From NCBI RefSeq assembly GCF_902459525.1, contig NZ_LR699166.1, forward strand, positions 3,174,501 to 3,238,500: a stretch of DNA of 64,000 bases, written 5' to 3'. Source of the stretch: Sideroxydans sp. CL21 (GTDB lineage Bacteria > Pseudomonadota > Gammaproteobacteria > Burkholderiales > Gallionellaceae). The translations under genes and the position numbers were made by a program. The notes below the pieces were generated by a model. It did no database searches. It saw nothing but the letters and a program-made list of their open reading frames with translations, and was not told the DNA's origin. Positions within the stretch are counted from its first letter, which is position 1. Every line of letters starts with the position of its first letter. Shown piece after piece: positions 35,011-43,085 of this stretch.

Positions 35011-35886
35011 ATGAACGGGAAGACATATGCAGTAGTCGGCGCGACCGGGCACGTCGGGTCAGTGGTGGCTGAAGAGCTTAAGGCTCAGGGCCGTAATGTA
35101 CGGTTGGTTTCTCGCAGATCGGGCGTATCCATCGATGACATTGGTGCCTTAACTGACGCATTTTCTGGAACCGATGGCGTGTTTCTGATGATTCCTGCGG
35201 AGACGAATGCACCGGATTTGCGCGCACGGCAAAATGAGATTGGCGGTAAATTGGTAGATGCGTTGAAAAAAGCCCATGCGAAACGTGTAGTTTTTCTCAG
35301 CAGTCTCAATGCCCAGTATGAAACAGGAACCGGCCCGGTCTTGGGACTCCACGACATGGAAAATCGGCTAAATGCGCTGGACATTGATGAAGTGATTCAC
35401 CTGCGCCCTGCCTACTTCATGGAGAACCACCTTTGGGGTTTGGGGCTTGTCAGGCAAGCTGGATTCTATGGAACCTCGTTCAAGTCGGACGCCGCGCTAC
35501 CGATGATTGCGTCGAGAGATATCGGGAAAATGGCAGCGAACCTGCTTATCGATAGGCCATCCCGGCATATACAGATCAGAGAATTGCTGGGCCCGCGCAA
35601 TTACACTATGGAAGAAGCAACCCATATTCTTGGCGTGGCAATAGGAAAGCCCGACTTGAAATACATTCAGTTTTCATATGAAGATGCGCGAAAGGCAATG
35701 CTCAATTTGGGAATGTCGGCAAGTTATGCCGATGCTGCGGCGGAGATTAGCCGCAGTTTCAACGAAGAAAAGGTAAAGGGAACTGAGGAACGGTCCGCTC
35801 GGAACACGACAACCACCACGTTGGATTGCTTTGCCGCTGAAGTGTATCGACCGGCTTATGAATCATTTTCCGACAACATCAGTTGA
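35011..35886 (+). CDS. NmrA-like NAD(P)-binding oxidoreductase
   Basis: The 291-residue protein starts with a Rossmann motif VVGATGHVGS (about 7-16) and has the NmrA/atypical short-chain dehydrogenase layout: LVSRRSGV, RVVFLSSLNAQYETGTGP, a HLRPAYFMEN segment and a final helical part. Relatives act as NAD(P)-dependent quinone or flavin reductases or as redox-sensing regulators. The ATG at 35011 has a good ribosome site. The ECF42-like promoter in front and the sigma-factor locus behind suggest it is a target of that sigma factor. Confidence 0.85.
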   Translation: MNGKTYAVVGATGHVGSVVAEELKAQGRNVRLVSRRSGVSIDDIGALTDAFSGTDGVFLMIPAETNAPDLRARQNEIGGKLVDALKKAHAKRVVFLSSLNAQYETGTGPVLGLHDMENRLNALDIDEVIHLRPAYFMENHLWGLGLVRQAGFYGTSFKSDAALPMIASRDIGKMAANLLIDRPSRHIQIRELLGPRNYTMEEATHILGVAIGKPDLKYIQFSYEDARKAMLNLGMSASYADAAAEISRSFNEEKVKGTEERSARNTTTTTLDCFAAEVYRPAYESFSDNIS

Positions 35887-35913
35887 TGTCGATTTCGCGT
35901 TGCACCATTCGAC
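35887..35913 (+). promoter_or_regulatory. ECF42-type promoter before the YCII/sigma operon
   Basis: TGTCGA (35887-35892), a 17-base spacer and CGAC (35910-35913). It begins at the base after the NmrA-like stop codon. The whole block repeats the sequence at 34954-34980 with only a few changes, mostly in the spacer. It would drive the YCII-sigma pair, implying autoregulation. Confidence 0.65.
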
Positions 35914-36008
35914 TAAGGACTGAAAGAGGCGGTCCTGCGCTGAAATCTAATGGTTTGTCGGGTGGGTTCGCTGCTTTCATTATTCACTAACTTTCACAAG
36001 GAGAAATC

Positions 36009-36359
36009 ATGAAATACCTGTGCATAATTTATGAAGACGAAACCATGTATCAAAAGATGCCGGAAGCCGAGATGCACAACATCATGGGTGAATACTTTGT
36101 CTTCAGTGAGAATCTCAAAAAGTCGGGGCGCTATATCGGTGGCAACGCATTGCAGCCGACCAGTACGGCGACAACCGTTCGCGTGCGCAAGGGCAAAGTC
36201 TCAACGACAGACGGCCCTTTTGCGGAAACCAAGGAACAACTGGGAGGCTACTATCTGATTGAGGCCAAGGACCTCAATGACGCTATACAGGTAGCTTCAC
36301 AGATTCCGGGGGCTCGCTTTGGGTGTATCGAAGTGCGCCCTATCATGGAATTTGACTAG
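36009..36359 (+). CDS. DGPF/YCII-domain protein, ECF42 accessory protein
   Basis: The 116-residue protein is a YCII-related domain with the hallmark TTDGPFAETKEQLGGYYLIE and a start MKYLCIIYEDE. Genes of this type sit next to ECF42 sigma factors in many genomes and are part of their regulon. The fold resembles muconolactone-isomerase-like YciI, but the reaction is unknown. The gap to the sigma gene is 9 bp, so they form one operon. AAGGAG precedes the ATG. Confidence 0.9.
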   Translation: MKYLCIIYEDETMYQKMPEAEMHNIMGEYFVFSENLKKSGRYIGGNALQPTSTATTVRVRKGKVSTTDGPFAETKEQLGGYYLIEAKDLNDAIQVASQIPGARFGCIEVRPIMEFD

Positions 36360-36368
36360 CATAGCATC

Positions 36369-37616
36369 GTGGCAGGCGTGGACAAAACGACAGGCATGGT
36401 CGAAACAGTTAATACAGTATATAGAACTGAGTCACGTCGCGTCCTCGCCACCCTGATCCGATTGCTCGGCGACTTCAACGTTGCCGAGGAAGCATTGCAT
36501 GAAGCCTTTCACGCGGCGCTGGAACAATGGCCAAGCGAAGGTCTCCCTGCAAATCCCCGTGCGTGGCTGGTGTCATGCGGCCGCTTCAAGGCAATCGACA
36601 ACATGCGCCGCATGCGGCGATTCGTTGCACTGGATGATGTATATGAGCAAGTCGAAGCTATCATAGATGAGCGTGCCGAGAAGGGTGATGAGAACATTGA
36701 AGACGACCGGTTACGCCTGATCTTCACCTGCTGCCATCCTTCCCTGTCACCTGACGCACAGATCGCGCTTACGTTGCGGGAAGTGTGCGATCTTGCTACT
36801 GAAGAGATCGCCAACGCTTTCTTTATTCCTGCACCGACACTAGCGCAACGTATCGTCCGTGCCAAAACCAAGATCCGCGACGCCCGGATTCCCTATGAAG
36901 TGCCGGCACAGGCTGAACTTCCGCAACGTCTGGAGTCAGTGCTGCACGTTATTTATCTGATCTTCAACGAAGGGTACTTTGCCTCCGCAGGTTTGGCGTT
37001 GTTTCGTCCCGACTTGTCCGTTGAGGCGATACGTCTGGGACGGTTACTGGTCGAGTTGCTCCCCGATTCAGAAACGTTCGGCCTGCTTGCCTTAATGCTG
37101 CTGACCGAGGCGCGGCGCGCGGCGCGTGTGACTCAGGATGACGATATCGTGCTGCTGGAAGACCAGGATCGTTCATTGTGGGATTTGGCGATGATCGCCG
37201 AAGGACTTACCCTTGTCGAACAGGCACTTTCTCTGCGCCGCTTCGGTGTATACACCTTACAAGCCGCGATCGCTGCCGTGCATGCCGAGGCCAAGCACTC
37301 GGTTGACACTGACTGGGAACAAATAGTAGGTCTCTATGACGTGATGATGAGGATTGAACCTTCGGCAATCGTCGAGTTGAATCGTGCAGTTGCTATCGCG
37401 ATGCGAGATGACGCAGCCAAAGGGCTTGCACTGATAGAGTCTATATTGTCACGCGGCGAACTGCTCGATTATCATTTTGCTCATTCGGCAAGGGCCGAGC
37501 TGTACAAGCGAACCGGAAACATGGAGGCAGCACGTATCGCCTTTGAACGGGCCTTACAGCTTGCCCAGACGGAACCGGCAAGGCGATTCCTACGCCGCAA
37601 ACTGGAAGAACTTTGA
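36369..37616 (+). CDS. ECF42-group RNA polymerase sigma factor
   Basis: The 415-residue protein has a sigma-70 region 2 (about 20-85; [36 protein letters not shown]) and region 4 (about 115-175; [34 protein letters not shown]). A long C-terminal extension of about 220 residues with TPR-like helices and [13 protein letters not shown] completes it. This extension and the DGPF neighbour define ECF42, which uses no membrane anti-sigma factor; the extension is thought to control activity. The start may be GTG at 36369 or ATG at 36396. Two promoter-like copies upstream suggest autoregulation. Confidence 0.9.
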   Translation: MAGVDKTTGMVETVNTVYRTESRRVLATLIRLLGDFNVAEEALHEAFHAALEQWPSEGLPANPRAWLVSCGRFKAIDNMRRMRRFVALDDVYEQVEAIIDERAEKGDENIEDDRLRLIFTCCHPSLSPDAQIALTLREVCDLATEEIANAFFIPAPTLAQRIVRAKTKIRDARIPYEVPAQAELPQRLESVLHVIYLIFNEGYFASAGLALFRPDLSVEAIRLGRLLVELLPDSETFGLLALMLLTEARRAARVTQDDDIVLLEDQDRSLWDLAMIAEGLTLVEQALSLRRFGVYTLQAAIAAVHAEAKHSVDTDWEQIVGLYDVMMRIEPSAIVELNRAVAIAMRDDAAKGLALIESILSRGELLDYHFAHSARAELYKRTGNMEAARIAFERALQLAQTEPARRFLRRKLEEL

Positions 37617-37697
37617 GAGTTTGACTTATCGTTTCACGAATAAAAGGTGAACCGATAGCCATTTCAGAGAACTACCGTAGTTCGCTAAGGCCGATGA

Positions 37698-38098
37698 CTA
37701 GCCCGGATATTTCATAAGGAAGGTATCGGCACAAGCTTGAAACCCGCATAGAATCAGGTTGCGAAGAAGATCATGTGAGAGGTTGTGCCGCCACCCTTCG
37801 TGTCAGGCTGCTCAAGATCGGGGCTGCCATCGTTCGCAATGCCCGCCGCGTACGCATCATGCTGGCTTCGCACCATCCATCGCACAAGGTCTATCTGATC
37901 GCCGCTCGCGCACTGGCTCCATAACGCTCTCCGAGTGCTGCCCCGGCACAATGATAAACAGCGGGGGTAAGGGGGAATTCGTCCGCAATTCGCCAAATTG
38001 ATCAATTCTTGTGCATCCAACAATCAGATGATGCTTGATGTCGGTTGCGATGCTTCAAAATCGGTTTGGGGTGCGGGGTGGTGAAATATGCGGGCTAG
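37698..38098. mobile_element. Decayed IS element (IS1380-like), internally deleted, with terminal inverted repeats
   Basis: CTAGCCCGGATATTTCA at 37698-37714 and TGAAATATGCGGGCTAG at 38082-38098 are inverted repeats matching at 16 of 17 positions. The outermost CTAG on each side could be the target duplication. Only the transposase C-terminus survives inside. At 401 bp the element is far below the roughly 1.6 kb of intact IS1380 members, so it is a deletion derivative that could be moved only by a transposase in trans. Confidence 0.7.
37787..37924 (+). pseudogene. Transposase C-terminal remnant (IS1380-like)
   Basis: An open frame ending at TAA 37924 encodes LRVRLLKIGAAIVRN followed by ARRVRIMLASHHPSHKV and LIAARALAP. 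This resembles the C-terminal end of IS1380-type DDE transposases. The catalytic domain is missing. It lies between the inverted repeats at 37698 and 38082, in the expected orientation near the right end. Confidence 0.6.
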
Positions 38099-38178
38099 CC
38101 AAAGCACCACAAAGCAGGCGTCCGTTATTACTGGAATTTACCGCGTAACTGTCAGCTTAGGTTTAATTGGATCCACAG

Positions 38179-38213
38179 AAAAAAGCGCCGCAGCTTCAGG
38201 AACTGCGGCGCTT
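38179..38213 (-). terminator. Rho-independent terminator of the secreted phosphoesterase gene
   Basis: AAGCGCCGCAG (38183-38193) pairs perfectly with CTGCGGCGCTT (38203-38213) around a 9-base loop. On the minus strand a T run follows (plus-strand A run 38179-38184). It lies about 50 bp after the phosphoesterase stop. Confidence 0.88.
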
Positions 38214-38264
38214 GTAACAACGATGCTGGTGGCGGTGACGTTATGCATAACCACCAATCACCGG

Positions 38265-40217
38265 TTACTCCTCATGTTGCTGATGAAAATTAAACAGATG
38301 GAACAAATCTCCAATCGCCGGCGAATTCACCGGAACGTAAGGATTGTTCGGAAGCTGCATTGGATTAGGCAGATTGTCGCGGCTGCGTTTAGTTATGGGT
38401 TCCAAGTCCCAGTTGCGTTCGATAAACTTTGCGATGGACGCGTGATCATTGTACGTGTGATCAATTCGCCCTCCTTTGGAATATGGCGATACGACAATCA
38501 TGGGGATACGCGGGCCGTCACCGAAGAAGTCTACCGGCTGGATATAGCCGGAATCATAGTAACCGCCACCTTCGTCGAACGTGATCAAAATGGCCGTACT
38601 CGCCCATAGTTCAGGGTTGGCCTGTACCGCATCAATCAGCTTCTTTGAGAAACCTTCAAATAGGCCGAGTTTCGAAGAAGCCGGATGCCCATCAAGCAGG
38701 CCACCTGGTTTGACGATGGATACTGCAGGGAGGTTGCCATTGGAGATATCGGTATAAAGATCGGTCGTATCCTTCAAGTGCTCGGAAACAAGAGCCGGGT
38801 TCGTCATGATCGATGTTTCATACAGGAAGGGATTGCAGATGTTGCAATAGACGCTAATTGGCGATTTAGCAACGTAGCTGTTCCAGCCCTCTCCGTAGTA
38901 CTTCCATGATATCTGCTTGGCGAGGAGCGAATCACCTATAGTTGGCACCGAAGTAGGAGGAATTGTGAACGCACTGCTGGTGTTCACGCTGCCGTCGCCG
39001 TTGTAGCCAGGGTTGTAATTATTGAGCAGATAATACGCACCGGGAGCGCAGTTCGGGTTTGGGTGGTTCGGCAGCGATTTCAGATAGCCTACTACCGCAC
39101 CAACTCCTGGCTGTGTGGTATCGGAACATTCACTGTATGAGCCGCCAGAGTAGCCATCCTGCGTGTAATAGTTATTGGTGCCCGGTTGTGGGTTCGGGTT
39201 TTCGATCTGGTTTGCAGGAGGAGTGGCAGGGTGACCATTGCCGTCAGAGTAATAAAACGCATCGGCCGAACCAAGCATGATGTGATTTGCCCCGGTACCG
39301 CCCTGAACACCTTGGTGGTAGTTATCACTCATGGAGTAGGTCCGGGCGAGCTGCGTAAAGTATGGCGCATCGCCTTTGTTTACGTTATAGAACCCCATGG
39401 AGGTGGAGCCTTCACCCGTGCTTTGTTCGTTAAACCCGACTGGCTGGGCCTTGCCGTTGCTTCCAGCGCCTACGCTTACTTCGACCCATGGGTACAGGTC
39501 TGACAGGCAGCCGCTCGGATTGATCCGCGTGGCATGAGTCACATTACAGTCAGATTGTTGCCAACCTTGATAGAAACGATGCACCGGACTGGCGGCATAA
39601 GCGTCATACGAAACACCTGGAGTAAGCGGAAAAGGGCCACTGGGCAGTTTCGCGACATTGGCAATCCGGGTGTCTGCGCTGTACTGGGGCAGGCCAGTAG
39701 CACCGGTTGTGAGGAGCGGAAGATCCGCGGGAAGAAGTGCGCCGCTCTCCAAATAGCTTGCTAGTGCAAGGGAAGCTAAAGGCGGTGGATTCGTATCGCT
39801 CGCCGAGGTGTGCGCGCTTCCGGTCAGTGGTGTGGGAAGTACTTGATAAGCCGTTTTCGCGGGTGGGCTGATAGTAAATTTCAGCGGCCCCGACAAAGTG
39901 GCCTGATATTGCGCGGCAAGCGCGAAGTTGGGGCCCGGAGATCCATCCGCTTTAATGATGCCCTTGGACAAAAGATTCGATACGGTCTGGTCGTTGGAAG
40001 GGCGAAAAGCGCCGAAGACGTGATCAAAAGTCCTGTTCTCGCCAATGATCACGATAACGTGCTTGATGGGAGAGGTAGTCGGGATATCTGCGGCCAACTG
40101 TGTTGTTGCTGCGGCAAGCGTCGGGATACCCAGCGACGAGAAACCGAAGCATGCTAGGCTAACGCCAGCCACAATGCGCTTGACTTTCCGGCTCAGTAAA
40201 ACTTGGTGTTGTTTCAT
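38265..40217 (-). CDS. Secreted phosphoesterase (phospholipase C / acid phosphatase family)
   Basis: The 650-residue protein has an N-terminal export signal (about 1-38). A PF04185-type phosphoesterase domain follows, with the family start HVIVIIGENRTFDHVFGAF, a FTQLARTYSMSDNYHQ segment, STAILITFDEGGG and RIPMIVVSPYSKGG. The Asn/Thr of ENRTFD is the usual active-site region. Relatives are phospholipases C and the acid phosphatase AcpA. It ends in an unusual His/Gln/Glu tail (HQQHEE). AAGGAG precedes the ATG. It is a single-gene unit with its own terminator. Confidence 0.9.
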   Translation of the reverse strand: MKQHQVLLSRKVKRIVAGVSLACFGFSSLGIPTLAAATTQLAADIPTTSPIKHVIVIIGENRTFDHVFGAFRPSNDQTVSNLLSKGIIKADGSPGPNFALAAQYQATLSGPLKFTISPPAKTAYQVLPTPLTGSAHTSASDTNPPPLASLALASYLESGALLPADLPLLTTGATGLPQYSADTRIANVAKLPSGPFPLTPGVSYDAYAASPVHRFYQGWQQSDCNVTHATRINPSGCLSDLYPWVEVSVGAGSNGKAQPVGFNEQSTGEGSTSMGFYNVNKGDAPYFTQLARTYSMSDNYHQGVQGGTGANHIMLGSADAFYYSDGNGHPATPPANQIENPNPQPGTNNYYTQDGYSGGSYSECSDTTQPGVGAVVGYLKSLPNHPNPNCAPGAYYLLNNYNPGYNGDGSVNTSSAFTIPPTSVPTIGDSLLAKQISWKYYGEGWNSYVAKSPISVYCNICNPFLYETSIMTNPALVSEHLKDTTDLYTDISNGNLPAVSIVKPGGLLDGHPASSKLGLFEGFSKKLIDAVQANPELWASTAILITFDEGGGYYDSGYIQPVDFFGDGPRIPMIVVSPYSKGGRIDHTYNDHASIAKFIERNWDLEPITKRSRDNLPNPMQLPNNPYVPVNSPAIGDLFHLFNFHQQHEE

Positions 40218-40264
40218 GGTTGCTCCTTATAACGGCTTAGTGGTTAAGGGCTGTTGACTGGTTT

Positions 40265-40292
40265 CCATGTGACATGCGTCCATGACACATGG
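40265..40292. promoter_or_regulatory. Inverted repeat upstream of the phosphoesterase gene
   Basis: CCATGTG and CACATGG form a 7-bp perfect inverted repeat spanning 28 bp, 50-75 bp before the phosphoesterase start. Several TGTCAT or TGTCAC half-sites lie around it, reminiscent of a PhoB box, but their spacing is not the usual 11 bp. Operator or leader hairpin are both possible. Confidence 0.25.
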
Positions 40293-40540
40293 ACCATCGT
40301 TACACTTCACCATGACAGAATAATGTTGAGTTAAGGCTGTTCGGGTAGTCCGATTGGCTCATTAATCAGCGGGAGTAGGGATTCGCAGATGCTCGTCTAA
40401 ATTTGGCATAGCACTGGTTTTGCGGCGTGCAACAATTGAAGGATTGTTTTTTAATTCGAATTTCCAGAATGTCTCGAAAGTGCCGGTTCAAGAAACTTGA
40501 AGGGGATATCCAAACTGGCTACATCAAGAGCCATTTCAGC

Positions 40541-40860
40541 GTGCGACCTGAAAGTCGCACGTGTTTCTGTTTCACAGGAGGTGGTATGAACTGATGAAAC
40601 CGGTCGTTCCATCAACATTCTCTACCTGGACATGCGAAGCTGGTAATCGCTTGGTGTGAAGCTCCAGGACAATGTAACCGCCGATTAATTCGGTACTTCA
40701 ACCCGCGAGGGGAAACGGAATCTGCCGGCAATGAGGCGGAGAGGTGCTAGAGATGAGCGGGTAATTATATCCAGAAGCATATTACTGTGCGAACAAGTGG
40801 GCGTCAGCTTTTGACCGACTGCCGAAGTCTACCCATATCAATTCACTGCCGCAAAGCCGC
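40541..40860 (+). other. Possible 5' remnant of a group II intron
   Basis: This stretch has no gene but looks like structured RNA. It starts with GTGCGAC-CTGAAA-GTCGCAC, a perfect 7-bp hairpin whose first bases fit the group II intron 5' consensus GTGYG. GGAAACGGAATCTGCCGGC and GGCGGAGAGGTGCTAGAGA, which I associate with domain I of bacterial group II introns, come after it. No reverse transcriptase gene or domain V is present. The rest of the 779-bp gap (40218-40996) shows no gene. Identification is tentative. Confidence 0.35.
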
Positions 40861-40996
40861 CGTTCAGAACCACTTCTTGGGCATATTTGAAAGTTAGGTT
40901 CAGACACTGTCTGTCAGATTAAGTCTGCGCTAATGCCATTAAGGCGATGTGCTTGCCCAATTTTGTATAAGCATTGTGCCGACAGATTGAAGTGCA

Positions 40997-41509
40997 TTAT
41001 TTCTTCGCGCTGATGGCGGTCAGTATGCCTTGCAGGATGGCAGTGGGCGTGGGCGGGCATCCGCTTACCACCACGTCCACGGGGATGACGTTGGAGATCT
41101 TGCCGCGGGTGGCATAGCTCTCGCCGAATATGCCGCCGTCGCAGGCGCAATCGCCGATCGCCACCACCAGCTTGGGTTCCGGCGTGGCGTCGTAAGTGCG
41201 CTTCAGCGCGATCTCCATGTGGCGCGACACCGGGCCGGTGACGAGGAGCAGGTCGGCGTGGCGCGGGCTGGCAACGAACCTGATGCCCAGTCCTTCGAGG
41301 TTGTAATAGGCGTTGCTGACGGCGTGGATCTCCAGCTCGCAGCCGTTGCACGAACCGGCATCGACTTGCCGGATCGCGAGCGCGCCGCCGAAGGCATCCA
41401 GGATCTCCTGCTGCAAACGCTGTTCGACATGGCGCATCGCCTCGTCCGTTTGCGGCGGCGTTTCGGTCTTGATGCCCGTCTTGATGATCTGTTTGAGTAT
41501 CTGGTACAT
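40997..41509 (-). CDS. Hydrogenase-4-like small subunit (HyfI/NuoB family)
   Basis: The 170-residue protein is the iron-sulfur small subunit of a complex-I-like membrane complex. The four N2-cluster cysteines are present: SCNGC, then GDCAC and SGCPPTP. NuoB/HyfI proteins pass electrons to the quinone or catalytic site. It is the last gene of the six-gene run and starts 10 bp after the large-subunit stop. Confidence 0.9.
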   Translation of the reverse strand: MYQILKQIIKTGIKTETPPQTDEAMRHVEQRLQQEILDAFGGALAIRQVDAGSCNGCELEIHAVSNAYYNLEGLGIRFVASPRHADLLLVTGPVSRHMEIALKRTYDATPEPKLVVAIGDCACDGGIFGESYATRGKISNVIPVDVVVSGCPPTPTAILQGILTAISAKK

Positions 41510-41519
41510 CTGCTCGCCC

Positions 41520-43079
41520 CTACAGGTCCTGCCCCGAGTAGCTCAGGTTGAACGATTTATTGATGAGCGGAAAATCCGGCACGATGTTGTCGATGACCGC
41601 GTGTTCCAGCAACGGCCAGTTCTGCCAGGAAGGGTCGTGCGGATGCACGCGCGCCAAGTTCCCCCCGGCATCGGTATGGATCGCCACCAGCACTTCCCCG
41701 CGCCAGCCTTCCACCATGCCGATACCAAACCCATTGCCGGGCAGCTTTTCCAGCAGCGGCGGTTTCTCTTCCTCATTGATCAGCTGGGCCAATATCTCGC
41801 CCTGCAAACGCAACGACTCGAACAGTTCATCGAAGCGCACGATGACGCGCGCCGCGACATCGCCGTTGCGATAGGTCGCCATCTGCACATTCAGCTTGTC
41901 ATACGGCGCGCAGGCAAACTGTACGCGTGCATCCCAGGCCTGGGCGCTGGCGCGTCCGGCAAGCCCGCACAGGCCGAGCTGGGCCGCCAGTTTCGGCTCT
42001 ACCCTGCCGGTGCCGATGAACCGGTCCTGCATGCCTGCATGCTCGTCGTATATGCCCCGCAGGAGCCGCACCTGCTGCTCCAGCAAGTCGCATTCCTGCT
42101 CGATGATGCGCTTGCCTTCGATATCGAGGTTTACCGTGACACCGCCCGGCACGATCTTGTCCATCAGGTAGCGATGGCCGAACACTGTTGCGTTGTTGCG
42201 CAGCACCTGCTCCTTGAGGATCCAGAACTGGGAAAGACCGAACGACAGCGCGACATCGTTGCCCAGATAGCCGAGATCGCCCAGATGATTGGCGACACGT
42301 TCGCGTTCCAGCAGCAATGCGCGCAGCCACAGCGCGCGGTCCGACGGCGTCACGCCGGCAATGCTTTCCGCCGCCATCGCATAGGCCCAGGCATAGGCAA
42401 CGGTGCTGTCGCCGCTCACGCGCCCCGCCAGCTTTGCGCCCTGCTGCAGGCTCATGCTCTCGAAGCGTTTCTCGATGCCCTTGTGCACATAGCCGAGACG
42501 TTCTTCCAGGCGTAGCACGCGCTCGCCGATGATGGAGAAGCGGAAGTGCCCCGGCTCGATGATGCCCGCATGCACCGGGCCTACCGGTATCTCATGCACG
42601 CCCTGCCCTTCCACTCGCACGAAGGCGTAGTCGTCGGGCTCTTCGGTGCGGCTCGCCGCGGCATCGAAATCCTTGCGCAGAGGGAAACTGCCGCTGTGCC
42701 AAGCGCCGTGGCGCAACCATTTGCGATGATCGTGGCCTTCCTGTGCATAGATGCCGAGCAGGTCGTACGTCGCTCGCTGCATGCGATTCGCCGCCGGGAA
42801 TATCTGGCTGATGTCCGGATACACGGATTGCTCGGCCGACAGATGCACGTTCAGACAGACCATGCCGGTCTCATTGATCAGCACCACATGCAGCATAAAG
42901 CCGCCATCGGCCCGCTCTGCTTTTCGTGCATCGCTGCCCCATAGCGCCACCAACCTGCCGCCACCGTCATGCACCTGCCGGCAAATTTCATGAAGATCGT
43001 CCGGCGAAATATCGCCCGTCCAGGCCGGCAGCGCGTCGCTCAGTCGGCTCAATTTCAGGTTGGGATGTTTGATCGGCAT
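41520..43079 (-). CDS. Hydrogenase-4-like large subunit (HyfG/NuoCD type) lacking NiFe ligands
   Basis: The 519-residue protein fuses a NuoC-like N-terminal domain (about 1-160; ANRMQRATYDLLGIYAQEGHDHRKWL) with a NuoD/HycE-like domain (about 165-519). In true group 4 [NiFe] hydrogenases two CxxC pairs bind the metal centre. Here the first position reads LAGRVSGDSTVAYA (about 217-230) and the end reads SFNLSYSGQDL, so no cysteine pair remains at either site. The protein cannot host a standard NiFe centre. It matches the energy-converting hydrogenase-related (Ehr) idea: a complex-I-like module with unknown electron partner. Confidence 0.9.
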   Translation of the reverse strand: MPIKHPNLKLSRLSDALPAWTGDISPDDLHEICRQVHDGGGRLVALWGSDARKAERADGGFMLHVVLINETGMVCLNVHLSAEQSVYPDISQIFPAANRMQRATYDLLGIYAQEGHDHRKWLRHGAWHSGSFPLRKDFDAAASRTEEPDDYAFVRVEGQGVHEIPVGPVHAGIIEPGHFRFSIIGERVLRLEERLGYVHKGIEKRFESMSLQQGAKLAGRVSGDSTVAYAWAYAMAAESIAGVTPSDRALWLRALLLERERVANHLGDLGYLGNDVALSFGLSQFWILKEQVLRNNATVFGHRYLMDKIVPGGVTVNLDIEGKRIIEQECDLLEQQVRLLRGIYDEHAGMQDRFIGTGRVEPKLAAQLGLCGLAGRASAQAWDARVQFACAPYDKLNVQMATYRNGDVAARVIVRFDELFESLRLQGEILAQLINEEEKPPLLEKLPGNGFGIGMVEGWRGEVLVAIHTDAGGNLARVHPHDPSWQNWPLLEHAVIDNIVPDFPLINKSFNLSYSGQDL

Positions 43080-43085
43080 GGTCGT

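Noticed and set aside
40265-40318. PhoB box before the secreted phosphoesterase
   Set aside because: TGTCA half-sites are present, but their spacing (13 and about 30 bp) does not fit the 11-bp Pho-box rule; kept only as a weak inverted repeat.
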